This document shows, in pieces, positions 1 to 7,847 of a stretch of DNA of 64,000 nt. The stretch is taken from NCBI RefSeq assembly GCF_040207125.1, contig NZ_CP157940.1:1984001-2048000 (forward strand), in the 5' to 3' direction. Both the position numbers and the translations under genes were made by a program. A model generated the notes under the pieces. It saw only the letters and a program-made list of their open reading frames with translations, was not told the origin of the DNA and searched no databases. Every line of letters begins with the position of its first letter. Position 1 is the stretch's first letter. The stretch is from Lacrimispora sp. BS-2 (GTDB taxonomy: Bacteria > Bacillota > Clostridia > Lachnospirales > Lachnospiraceae).

Positions 1-298
1 CATAAGCCCCGTCTCTTGTCAGGACAGTCTCTAACCTTGCTCCCAGCTGCTCCAAAACAAAAGCCCCGGTTACCATACCGATTAAATTTGTGGTGATCTG
101 GATAGTATTTACAAACCTTGTCGGCCTGTTTACAATATGTAACAGCTGACCGGCCTTTTTACTACCCTCCTCCATCTGATGCTCCAGTTCGCCTGTATTC
201 ACGTTTTGGATTGCTGCTCCAAATCCATAGAATATTGCGTCCAGCACGATAAAAGCAATAAAAATAATCACGCGTATAAGCGGATTGCCATCGTCCAT
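1..298 (-). CDS. CNNM (DUF21) / HlyC-CorC family membrane protein, N-terminal part
   Basis: Only the first ~99 codons are in the window; the 3' part runs off the left edge. The ATG at 298 follows an AAAGGAG site. The product opens with a hydrophobic helix (about residues 8-25), then a polar stretch with ELEHQMEEGSKKA, and a second hydrophobic segment around ITTNLIGMVTGAFVLEQLG. This is the start of the CNNM transmembrane domain found in hemolysin/CorC-like proteins, which in full length carry CBS and CorC_HlyC domains and are linked to divalent cation (Mg/Co) export. The family call rests on the N-terminus only. It lies downstream of mazF on the same strand with a gap of about 110 bp. Confidence 0.72.
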   Translation of the reverse strand, partial: MDDGNPLIRVIIFIAFIVLDAIFYGFGAAIQNVNTGELEHQMEEGSKKAGQLLHIVNRPTRFVNTIQITTNLIGMVTGAFVLEQLGARLETVLTRDGAY

Positions 299-406
299 TC
301 TAAAAATCTACTCCTTTTGTCCATTATCATTCGTATTTTTTCTTGTAACTAATTAGAAATATATCATTTTCTCAGTAATCCGTCAAGGAAGTTCGATTCC
401 GGTGAA

Positions 407-754
407 CTATGTATCCAGTTCCAGGCTCACCCTTAATGCACAGTCCACTTCCTGCTGTAGCTCTTCGTCAATATGACAGATTTTTTCCTTCAGTCTCTGT
501 TTATCAATGGTGCGAAGCTGTTCTAAAAGAATTACCGAATCCTTAATCATATCGCACTTTTTGGTATCCAGCTCCACATGGGTGGGAAGCTTCGCCTTAT
601 TCATTCTTGATGTAATTGCTGCACAGATTACGGTAGGGCTGTGCTTATTGCCTATGTCGTTCTGTATAATAAGAACCGGACGGATCCCGCCCTGCTCAGA
701 GCCGACCACCGGTCTTAGGTCTGCATAATAAATGTCTCCACGTCTGATTATCAC
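407..754 (-). CDS. mazF: Type II toxin, MazF/PemK (NdoA-like) mRNA interferase
   Basis: A 115 aa MazF/PemK-fold protein. It starts with [22 protein letters not shown], followed by RPVLIIQND and AAITS, the conserved strands of sequence-specific endoribonucleases of the EndoA/NdoA type that cut single-stranded mRNA. I chose the GTG at 754 because a GACGGAG site lies seven bases upstream; an in-frame TTG at 772 would add six residues but has no site. In Bacillus the partner antitoxin gene lies between alr and the toxin gene. Here the 127 bp between alr and mazF is too short for the usual antitoxin of about 90 aa, and no open frame for one is visible. The function is sure from family; the antitoxin is not seen. 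Confidence 0.9.
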   Translation of the reverse strand: MIIRRGDIYYADLRPVVGSEQGGIRPVLIIQNDIGNKHSPTVICAAITSRMNKAKLPTHVELDTKKCDMIKDSVILLEQLRTIDKQRLKEKICHIDEELQQEVDCALRVSLELDT

Positions 755-881
755 ACTCTCACACTCCGTCAATTATTTAGGAATCTTACCTAAGTCTAGT
801 ATTGACCTTCTTTGACTCGAGTATTCACTTAAGTTTTTCCGCCGCATACCTTATCATATGTTTTGGACATGGAGTATGTTA

Positions 882-2072
882 TCAGCCCTTGCAAAACCCT
901 TCGTAACAATCACCAAAATAATCTTTCATACCAATGACCCGGCCGTTTTCCATATAGACCCGGGGGACCCGTTTGCCCATATGGCAGACAATTTCATAAT
1001 GAAAGCCCCCACCGGCCCTGGCAAGGTCTTCTACCGTAATCTCTTCCGTTCCCTGCCTGCCGATCAAAACCACCTCATCCTCTTCTTCTGCGGCCTTTAT
1101 TCCAGTCACATCCACCATGAACTGGTCCATGCACACACGCCCTAATATCCTGGCACGCTGTCCCCTTATAAGCACTTCCCCTTTTCCGGAAAGATTCCTT
1201 GGATAGCCGTCCCCATATCCTACGGGAATCGTGGCGATTGTCATCTCCCGGTCAGAGGTAAAGGTCCCCCCATAGCTTACGGAAGTTCCAGGCTCAATTT
1301 TTTTCACGTAAGAAATAAAGCTTTTCAATTCCATTGCCGGTTTAAGTCTTACCGTGTCCCTGTCAACCTCTCCTGACGGATAAATGCCGTAAATGGATAT
1401 CCCGGCCCGCACCGCATGAAAGTTGGCATGCTGTATATCCAGGATTCCGGCACTGTTAGAGCAGTGAAGGACAGGGATCTCCACCCCCCGGTCAGAAAGC
1501 ATGGTCACGAATTTCTGATACCTTTCCATCTGTTTATCTGTGGCTGTCTTATCCCTTTCATCTGCCTTTGCAAAATGAGTGAACAGCCCTTCCACTTCAA
1601 TTCCAGGAAGGCCGCAGATTTTTACTGCTTCCTCTGCAGCTTCCTCTGTGACAGGATATCCGATCCTGCTCATACCCGTATCCAGCGCCAGATGTACCAC
1701 TGCCTTTTTCCCCGCTTTTTCCGCCAAAGCAGAAAGACGCTCTGCCCGTTTAAGCTGAAATATGGAGGAGCTGATTCCATATTCCACTAAAAGGCCGTAT
1801 CCATCATATGGCACAACTCCCAGAACCAGAATAGGCTTTCTGATCCCGTGTTTTCTTAAAATCACACCTTCTTCCACGGTGGCCACCGCATATCCCCACA
1901 CATAGGAATCTATGGCCCAGGCTACCGGAACCGCTCCGTGGCCGTATCCGTCAGATTTTACTACGCCGATCATCCTGGTCCCTTCCTTAAGATTCGCCTT
2001 CATGGCCTCCATATTGTGCCGGATAGCATCTAAATCAATTGTTTCATAAACTCTGCTGTATAATTTCATCAT
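882..2072 (-). CDS. alr: Alanine racemase
   Basis: PLP-dependent alanine racemase (396 aa) making D-alanine for peptidoglycan. The PLP lysine motif VVKSDGYGHG is at about residues 37-46; HLALDTGMSRIG, the HCSNSAG segment and a C-terminal barrel with IPVGYGDGYPR and GRVCMDQFMVDVT follow, in the family order. Length is normal. The open frame extends to 2636, but that extension only overlaps the nnr gene in another frame. A GAGGT site precedes the paired ATG ATG at 2072/2069; the second ATG has the better spacing, so the true start may be 2069. It follows nnr by 8 bp and precedes mazF, an arrangement typical of Firmicutes. Confidence 0.96.
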   Translation of the reverse strand: MMKLYSRVYETIDLDAIRHNMEAMKANLKEGTRMIGVVKSDGYGHGAVPVAWAIDSYVWGYAVATVEEGVILRKHGIRKPILVLGVVPYDGYGLLVEYGISSSIFQLKRAERLSALAEKAGKKAVVHLALDTGMSRIGYPVTEEAAEEAVKICGLPGIEVEGLFTHFAKADERDKTATDKQMERYQKFVTMLSDRGVEIPVLHCSNSAGILDIQHANFHAVRAGISIYGIYPSGEVDRDTVRLKPAMELKSFISYVKKIEPGTSVSYGGTFTSDREMTIATIPVGYGDGYPRNLSGKGEVLIRGQRARILGRVCMDQFMVDVTGIKAAEEEDEVVLIGRQGTEEITVEDLARAGGGFHYEIVCHMGKRVPRVYMENGRVIGMKDYFGDCYEGFCKG

Positions 2073-2080
2073 TTTGACCT

Positions 2081-3589
2081 CTACCGTATCGAATGTATTT
2101 CTTCCGCCAGTTCCCTGGCAAGAAGGCTGTGATCTCCCTGTTTCTCTTTTACCGTATCTCCTGCACGGCCATGAAGCCATACGCCGTAAGCCGCTGCATC
2201 CGACTCTTCCAGACCCAGAGCTAAAAGCCCGGCTATGATCCCGGTCAGCACATCTCCTGCCCCGGCTTTTGCCATGGCGCTGTTGCCGCTTCCATTGATA
2301 TAGGTCCTCTGGTCTTTTAATGCCCCAATGGTCACCGCATCCTTTAACACGCAGGTGATGCCGAACCGGTCCGCGTATTCCCTGGCCGCAGCAATCAGTT
2401 GTTTTTGTATTGTTTTTAAGTCGCTTCCCGTAAGCCTTGCCATCTCTCCCAAATGAGGAGTTACAATAATATTTTCCGTAAAATAGCTTGTCAGCTCCGG
2501 GTTTGAAGCTATCGTATTCAGCCCGTCTGCATCCAGAACAATTGGAACATAGGCATTGGCAAGGACTTCTTCCACCAGATTCCTTACATAGCCTTCCTGC
2601 CCAAGCCCCGGTCCCAGAACAATGGCGGTAGCCCACTCACACTGTTTTACCAGCAGCTTTTTAAATTCATCTGTCCCTGCTTCTGCTTCCCCTACATCAT
2701 AGGTGGTAATGATTGCTTCCGGAAGTCCTGCTTGAAGGATGGTCCGGTTTTCCTCCACAGTAAAAATTTTCACCAGGCCGGCCCCTGTCCTGTAAGCGGC
2801 CAGAGCGCTTAAATAAGCCGCCCCGCTCATGTTTTTAGCCCCTGCCACCACAAGAACTTTTCCAAAGCTGCCTTTATTGGAATAGGCCGGGCGCTTTGGA
2901 AGCTGTTCCTCATCTCCCGGATCCAGAGTGAAATATTCTGTATTAAGGCGTTCTAAGCTCTCCCCCGGAAAACCGATGTCAGCAACAAGCACCCTTCCGC
3001 CGTATTCCTTTCCCGGATACAGCATGGTCCCCAGCTTTTCATAGCCAAATGTAACGGTTACGTCCGCCTTTAAAGCAATCCCCATGATCTGTCCCGTATC
3101 GGAATGAATACCCGAAGGAATATCCACTGCCACCGTAAACTTCGGCCTGCATTGGAGTACTGTCTCCATGATTTCCCGATACCTGCCAAGAATCTCCCGG
3201 TCCAGCCCCACGCCGAAAAATGCGTCAATGAGAATATCGCAGGTACCTGGTATGAGATCAGATATTTCTGCCAGATTGACGCCTGTATGGTTTGCTATAG
3301 AAACCTGGGTCAAATATTCGCTGCTTCCCTTTTCCCCTCCGGCCGCCAATAGAGCAGATACCGTATATCCTTTTAAATGCAGCATTCTGGCCGCCGCGAC
3401 TCCATCCGCTCCGTTATTCCCGTTTCCGCATAAGACCAATATCCGGTCCGTCTTCTGTCCAAGCTTTATCACTTCTTCTGTAACCGCCAGGGCAGCCCGT
3501 TCCATAAGCACCAGAGAGGGAATCCCTATATTCTCTATGGTGTAGCGGTCCACCTGCTTCATCTGTCCTCCTGTTACCAGATATCTCAT
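2081..3589 (-). CDS. nnr: Bifunctional NAD(P)H-hydrate epimerase / ADP-dependent dehydratase
   Basis: A 502 aa fusion of the two NAD(P)HX repair enzymes. Residues about 1-210 form the YjeF_N epimerase domain (VLCGNGNNGADGVAAARML, then IDAFFGVGLDREI and AVDIPSGIHSDTG). Residues about 220-500 form the ribokinase-like dehydratase (NKGSFGKVLVVAGAKNMSGA, IVLGPGLGQ, VLDADGLN, and AKAGAGDVLTGIIAG near the end). It repairs hydrated NADH and NADPH in the cytoplasm. Its stop lies 8 bp before alr, so they are almost surely cotranscribed. The acpS gene that often precedes this enzyme is not here. Confidence 0.95.
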   Translation of the reverse strand: MRYLVTGGQMKQVDRYTIENIGIPSLVLMERAALAVTEEVIKLGQKTDRILVLCGNGNNGADGVAAARMLHLKGYTVSALLAAGGEKGSSEYLTQVSIANHTGVNLAEISDLIPGTCDILIDAFFGVGLDREILGRYREIMETVLQCRPKFTVAVDIPSGIHSDTGQIMGIALKADVTVTFGYEKLGTMLYPGKEYGGRVLVADIGFPGESLERLNTEYFTLDPGDEEQLPKRPAYSNKGSFGKVLVVAGAKNMSGAAYLSALAAYRTGAGLVKIFTVEENRTILQAGLPEAIITTYDVGEAEAGTDEFKKLLVKQCEWATAIVLGPGLGQEGYVRNLVEEVLANAYVPIVLDADGLNTIASNPELTSYFTENIIVTPHLGEMARLTGSDLKTIQKQLIAAAREYADRFGITCVLKDAVTIGALKDQRTYINGSGNSAMAKAGAGDVLTGIIAGLLALGLEESDAAAYGVWLHGRAGDTVKEKQGDHSLLARELAEEIHSIR

Positions 3590-3616
3590 ATATTCCCTCC
3601 TTGAACTCTGTCTATA

Positions 3617-3661
3617 GAAAAACTACCGGCAGCGAAGAGATTTCCCTTCGCCTGCCGGCAG
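3617..3661 (-). terminator. Intrinsic terminator of rex
   Basis: A GC-rich hairpin (CTGCCGGCAG paired with CTACCGGCAG-type arms and an inner GCGAAG/CTTCGC) is followed on the minus strand by a run of T, just after the rex stop. Confidence 0.75.
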
Positions 3662-3666
3662 GTATG

Positions 3667-4341
3667 TTACTCCAGTTCTTCAGATTGTCTGTTTCTTTCT
3701 TCCTCGGTTTTATCCTGCATATTGCAGACCCGGTAGGATAACCGCATCAGGCTTTCCGATAGGTGGACATTTTCTACAACCACATCCTCCGGTACGCTTA
3801 AATCCGTATGGGCAAAATTCCAGATCGCTTTGATCCCTGCCTTCACAAGGCGGTCTGCTATCTCCGGCGCCTTTGTCTTTGGAATGGTCAGCGCCGCAAT
3901 CTGGACATCATTATCTTTCACGAACTGCTCCAGATCATCTACGCTGCGGATTTCTATCCCACGGACCACAAGGCCGATCAGGCGTGGATTGATATCAAAC
4001 ATACCTTTGATGAGAAAACCCCGTTTTTCAAAATTCGCATAATTAGCAATTGCCTGTCCTAAATTTCCAGCGCCTATGATAACGATATTATGCTGCCTGT
4101 CTATTCCCAGTATCTTCCCGATCTCTGCATATAAGTATTTTACATTATAGCCATAGCCCTGCTGGCCGAATCCGCCGAAATTATTCAAATCCTGACGGAT
4201 TTGAGAAGCGGTCACTTTCATTCGTACACTTAGGTCATTAGAGGAAATACGTTCCACTCCATCCTCCATTAATTCACCCAGATACCGATAATATCTCGGA
4301 AGCCTGGTAATCACTGCTTTGGAAATTTCTTTCTCTGACAC
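3667..4341 (-). CDS. rex: Redox-sensing transcriptional repressor Rex
   Basis: A 224 aa Rex protein. Residues 1-80 hold a winged helix with the Rex signatures ISKAVITRLPRYYRYL and TASQIRQDLNNFGGFGQQGYGY. Residues 85-200 form a Rossmann fold with GAGNLGQA (90-97) that binds NADH. Rex represses fermentation and respiration genes when NAD+/NADH is high and lets go when NADH binds. The C-terminus carries an acidic tail (TEEERNRQSEELE). In Bacillus rex lies next to the ABC-F gene ydiF; here a divergent ABC-F gene follows the same pattern. I saw no obvious TTGTGAA/TTCACAA-like Rex operator in the 256 bp between them, but did not search exhaustively. Confidence 0.97.
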   Translation of the reverse strand: MSEKEISKAVITRLPRYYRYLGELMEDGVERISSNDLSVRMKVTASQIRQDLNNFGGFGQQGYGYNVKYLYAEIGKILGIDRQHNIVIIGAGNLGQAIANYANFEKRGFLIKGMFDINPRLIGLVVRGIEIRSVDDLEQFVKDNDVQIAALTIPKTKAPEIADRLVKAGIKAIWNFAHTDLSVPEDVVVENVHLSESLMRLSYRVCNMQDKTEEERNRQSEELE

Positions 4342-4428
4342 TTCTTCACCTTCTTTAACTTAGAATCAAACTAACATTATTATAACTGCATGACAAAATA
4401 ATGTCAAACGGGTTTTATCATTGTATCC

Positions 4429-4457
4429 TTGAAAAAAGAAAGGACCTATATTATACT
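4429..4457 (+). promoter_or_regulatory. Sigma-A-type promoter before the ABC-F gene
   Basis: TTGAAA (4429-4434) and TATACT (4452-4457) are separated by exactly 17 bp. They lie upstream of the tandem leader repeat and the ABC-F start at 4598, giving a leader of about 130 nt. Confidence 0.6.
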
Positions 4458-4489
4458 ATTTCTATTGCCCTACATTCATATAGTAGGAT

Positions 4490-4591
4490 AATACCCTACG
4501 GGTATATTTATACACGCTGAAAAACAAGCAGGAAAGAGGAAACACCCTATGGGTATCCCTTTATGCCATAAAACAAGCAGGAAAGAGGAAA
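4490..4591 (+). repeat. Structured leader repeat, tandem copy (A1+A2)
   Basis: Two head-to-tail units of about 49 bp directly precede the ABC-F start. Each unit has an ACCCTAYGGGTAT hairpin, a TTTAT stretch and an identical 22-bp purine-rich end (4521-4542 and 4570-4591) ending in AGGAAAGAGGAAA. The second unit supplies the ribosome site of the gene at 4598. The same architecture occurs before dapB, the PBP1A gene, the DUF1836 gene and spoVAC. Confidence 0.8.
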
Positions 4592-4597
4592 TGAAAC

Positions 4598-6511
4598 ATG
4601 ATTCTGTCATGCAATAACATAAGCAAAGCATTTGGAAGCAACCAGGTGATCAAACATGCTTCCTTTCACATAGAAGACCATGAAAAAGCCGCCATTGTGG
4701 GGATCAACGGAGCCGGGAAATCCACTCTTTTAAAGATCATCATCGGAGAGCTTCCTACCGACGAAGGAGATGTGATCGTTTCCAAGGGTAAATCCATCGG
4801 CTACCTGGCACAGCACCAGGATTTATCCGGAGACCGTACCGTTTATGAGGAAGTCCTGGAAACCAAGCGTCCTGTCATGGAAATGGAAGCAAGGATCCGA
4901 CAGCTGGAAGTGGATATGAAGCACGCCACAGGAGAAGAACTGGAAGCCATGCTCACCGCCTACAGCCGCCTCAACCACGAATTTGAGCTGTTAAATGGCT
5001 ACGCCTATCAAAGTGAAGTAACAGGAGTACTAAAAGGACTTGGTTTTACGGAAGAGGAGTTTCATAAGCCTGTCATGGCATTATCCGGCGGCCAGAAAAC
5101 CAGGGTATCCTTAGGCCGGCTCCTTCTCACCAGGCCGGACATCATTCTCCTTGACGAGCCTACCAACCACCTGGATATGGAATCCATTGCATGGCTGGAA
5201 GGATATCTGATCAATTACGACGGCAGCGTTATCATCGTTGCCCATGACCGCTATTTTCTTGACCGTGTGGTCACAAAGATCATGGAACTGGATAACGGCC
5301 TTATGACCGTATATCAGGGAAATTACACCGATTACAGCGGAAAGCGGGCCATGATCCGGGATGCCCAGATGAAAGCGTATTTAAACCAGCAGCAGGAAAT
5401 CAGACATCAGGAAGAAGTCATTGCCAAATTAAAGTCTTTTAACCGGGAAAAATCCATTAAACGGGCGGAAAGCCGGGAAAAGATGCTGGATAAAATCGAA
5501 GTTCTGGAAAGACCATCAGAAATAAACGACGAGATGAAGATCCGTCTGGAACCCAATATCATCAGCGGAAACGACGTTCTCACCGTTCGCGGCCTAGGAA
5601 AAGCCTTCCCTCAGAACCAGCTTTTTGATAACGTCAGCTTTGAAATCAAACGAGGGGAACGGGTAGCAATCATCGGCGGCAACGGAACCGGAAAAACTAC
5701 CATTCTTAAAATATTAAACGGTATTTTAGAACCGGATGAAGGGGAGATTTCCTTAGGCTCCAAGGTACATATCGGCTATTATGACCAGGAACATCAGGTG
5801 CTGAATATGGAAAAGACCTTATTCGATGAACTGCAGGATACTTACCCTTCCATGAACAATACCCAGATCCGGAACATCCTGGCTGCTTTTCTGTTTACCG
5901 GAGACGATGTGTTCAAGCGGGTAAAAGACTTAAGCGGCGGCGAACGGGGCCGGGTATCCCTGGCAAAGCTGATGCTTTCCGAAGCCAACTTTCTCATTCT
6001 GGACGAGCCTACCAACCATTTGGATATTACCTCAAAAGAAATTTTAGAGGATGCCCTGGTAGGTTATACGGGAACCATTCTGTACGTGTCTCACGACCGT
6101 TATTTCATCAATAAAACCGCTACCAGGATCCTGGATTTAACCAATCAGACCCTGGTCAATTACATCGGCAATTATGACTACTATCTGGAAAAGAAAGAAA
6201 TCATGACCAGCCTCTATGCTGCCCCTCTTTCTGCAAAGGCTGTTCCCCAGGAAGAGGTCTCCGAGACCAAGCTGGACTGGAAGGCGCAAAAGGAAGAACA
6301 GGCCCGCCTTCGCAAACGCCAGAATGATTTAAAGAAAACCGAGGATGAGATCCATCAATTAGAAACCAGAGACGGAGAAATTGACGAGCTGCTTGGTAAG
6401 GAAGAAATTTTTACCGATGTATCAAAGCTGATGGAGCTTAATAACGAGAAGGAAACCATCCGGCAGCGGCTGGAAGAGCTGTATGAGCTGTGGGAAGAAC
6501 TGGCAGAATAA
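4598..6511 (+). CDS. ABC-F family ATPase (YdiF-like)
   Basis: A 637 aa soluble protein with two ABC cassettes and no membrane segment, as in the ABC-F class that acts on the ribosome. The first cassette has Walker A GINGAGKST (35-43), LSGGQ near 163 and LLDEPTNHLD; the second has GGNGTGKTT near 360, LSGGE and LILDEPTNHLD. The arginine- and lysine-rich inter-domain linker (about 255-310) is the part that reaches into the ribosomal E site in this class. A C-terminal coiled coil (about 545-635, rich in K/E/Q/L) matches YdiF/Uup. The role is probably translation factor or antibiotic protection, but the exact subfamily cannot be fixed by eye. It is divergent from rex and is read from a leader with two repeat units. 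Confidence 0.93.
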   Translation: MILSCNNISKAFGSNQVIKHASFHIEDHEKAAIVGINGAGKSTLLKIIIGELPTDEGDVIVSKGKSIGYLAQHQDLSGDRTVYEEVLETKRPVMEMEARIRQLEVDMKHATGEELEAMLTAYSRLNHEFELLNGYAYQSEVTGVLKGLGFTEEEFHKPVMALSGGQKTRVSLGRLLLTRPDIILLDEPTNHLDMESIAWLEGYLINYDGSVIIVAHDRYFLDRVVTKIMELDNGLMTVYQGNYTDYSGKRAMIRDAQMKAYLNQQQEIRHQEEVIAKLKSFNREKSIKRAESREKMLDKIEVLERPSEINDEMKIRLEPNIISGNDVLTVRGLGKAFPQNQLFDNVSFEIKRGERVAIIGGNGTGKTTILKILNGILEPDEGEISLGSKVHIGYYDQEHQVLNMEKTLFDELQDTYPSMNNTQIRNILAAFLFTGDDVFKRVKDLSGGERGRVSLAKLMLSEANFLILDEPTNHLDITSKEILEDALVGYTGTILYVSHDRYFINKTATRILDLTNQTLVNYIGNYDYYLEKKEIMTSLYAAPLSAKAVPQEEVSETKLDWKAQKEEQARLRKRQNDLKKTEDEIHQLETRDGEIDELLGKEEIFTDVSKLMELNNEKETIRQRLEELYELWEELAE

Positions 6512-6538
6512 ATAACATTTAATAAAACCGATCTACAA

Positions 6539-6629
6539 GGCCTCCAATAAAGGTATTTACAAAAATCATAGTTGTTTCGCACGAAGCCAAACGATGATTG
6601 ATAAATGTATGTAATCTTTATTGGAGGCC
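6539..6629. repeat. 91-bp imperfect inverted-repeat element, copy 1
   Basis: The element begins GGCCTCCAATAAAG and ends CTTTATTGGAGGCC, a 14-bp perfect terminal inverted repeat, with further pairing inward (TATTTACA against TAAATGTA). It is related to the element at 10898-10986: both have TCCAATA, TTTACAAAAATCA, GCCAAA and AATCTTTATTGGAG in the same order. It lies between the converging ABC-F and azlD genes. It codes for nothing and looks like a MITE or a mobile terminator-like palindrome. Confidence 0.8.
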
Positions 6630-6645
6630 ATATTATATGCTCATC

Positions 6646-6978
6646 TTAAAATACAAGCTGTACCATCAGCATATAGACAATGGTTCCTCCGGCAATGGAA
6701 AGCAGCATTTTCCTTTTCCAAAAGTGAAGTCCTGTTACGATTGCTATGGCGATCAGTTCAGGGATCCCGTTATCTCCGGAAAGGATATTTATATCCTTTA
6801 AGCAATAGATGACCAGCATCCCGAGAACTGCCGGTGGAAGTACCTTTCCAAGATACTGAATAAATTCTGGTGCCGGCTTATCCGATGGAAAAAGAAGAAA
6901 TGGTAAAAATCTCGTGATAACTGTTCCCAATACCACAATAGCGATGGTAATAATCTGTTGACCCAGTGTCATAGTCAT
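6646..6978 (-). CDS. azlD: AzlD family branched-chain amino acid exporter subunit
   Basis: A 110 aa protein with four hydrophobic segments, the usual size and shape of AzlD (small partner of AzlC). The motif [15 protein letters not shown] near the N-terminus and [14 protein letters not shown] are typical. The open frame runs further upstream, but the ATG at 6978 overlaps the azlC stop as ATGA, so translation is probably coupled. AzlC and AzlD together export branched-chain amino acids across the membrane. The gene ends just before a short inverted-repeat element. Confidence 0.9.
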   Translation of the reverse strand: MTMTLGQQIITIAIVVLGTVITRFLPFLLFPSDKPAPEFIQYLGKVLPPAVLGMLVIYCLKDINILSGDNGIPELIAIAIVTGLHFWKRKMLLSIAGGTIVYMLMVQLVF

Positions 6979-7688
6979 TGAAATCCACCTGCTTTCTCCA
7001 AAGGCCTTCTCAGTAAAGTAAGAGCGCCAAATATAGTACACATTGACGGAATGATAAAATTTGTGCCTCTAATTAAGAGCAGGCAAAGAAGTGATAAACC
7101 TAATCCTAAAAGTGAACTGTAATGAGTTTTTTCCTTCATCCATTGTTCAAGAAAAATCACCACAAACAGTGCGGTCATCACAAAATTAAGTCCTGTGGTA
7201 TCGAAATGAATCAATGAGCCGAACAAGCCGCCGATTGTTGCACCTACGACCCAATATATATGATTTAACAGCGTAACAAAGATCATAAACCAGCCTCTGT
7301 CTACATCCGCAGGAATGTCCGCCGTGCAGTTAATGGAAAAGGATTCGTCACACAATCCAAAAATCAGATATATCTTTTTCAGCCCCGGCAAGTTGTAATT
7401 ATCCAGCATGGACAATCCGTAAAACAGATGTCTGGCATTTATCATCAGTGTAAGCGCAAGTGCCTTAAAAGGTGAAAAACCACCCAGGAGCCATCCCACT
7501 GTCAAAAATTCTACGGAGCCGGCGTAAATGGTCAGGCTCATGATCATCGGGTATATAAAATTAAACCCCGAAACATTCATATAAATTCCATAAGCAAGTC
7601 CTAAAAACAAAAAACCTGCCATAATCGGTATTGTCATGGGAAAAGCTGTTTTAAAAGCCTTTCCTATGACTTTTTCTTTTGCATTCAT
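6975..7688 (-). CDS. azlC: AzlC family branched-chain amino acid permease
   Basis: A 237 aa membrane protein with about seven hydrophobic segments. Motifs [51 protein letters not shown] and [12 protein letters not shown] are those of AzlC, where the NARH and DESF segments are conserved. It forms the large subunit of the AzlCD exporter for leucine, isoleucine and valine or their analogues. A GGAGGATCAAC site precedes the ATG at 7688. It is transcribed divergently from a MocR-type regulator, the likely controller of the pair. Confidence 0.93.
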   Translation of the reverse strand: MNAKEKVIGKAFKTAFPMTIPIMAGFLFLGLAYGIYMNVSGFNFIYPMIMSLTIYAGSVEFLTVGWLLGGFSPFKALALTLMINARHLFYGLSMLDNYNLPGLKKIYLIFGLCDESFSINCTADIPADVDRGWFMIFVTLLNHIYWVVGATIGGLFGSLIHFDTTGLNFVMTALFVVIFLEQWMKEKTHYSSLLGLGLSLLCLLLIRGTNFIIPSMCTIFGALTLLRRPLEKAGGFQ

Positions 7689-7742
7689 GTTGATCCTCCA
7701 CTATTGATGTCTAATTGTTTTATATTTATAACATTTTAGCCT

Positions 7743-7775
7743 ATACAATCCATACATTCAATTGTATAATTGTAT
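7743..7775. promoter_or_regulatory. Candidate MocR operator between azlC and the MocR gene
   Basis: A perfect tandem repeat AATTGTAT-AATTGTAT (7760-7775) lies 10 bp from an inverted half-site ATACAAT (7743-7749). Two direct repeats plus one inverted repeat is the known operator layout of MocR/GabR regulators. The site is in the 159 bp between the divergent azlC and MocR starts. Confidence 0.5.
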
Positions 7776-7847
7776 GCATTACAATATTATGAAAACCAAA
7801 CGATGTTTACAAGTTCGGATAACTATATGATTGGAGGTGACAGGGCT

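Noticed and set aside
2073..2636. Long N-terminal extension of alanine racemase
   Set aside because: It overlaps the well-supported nnr gene in another frame and has no racemase features.
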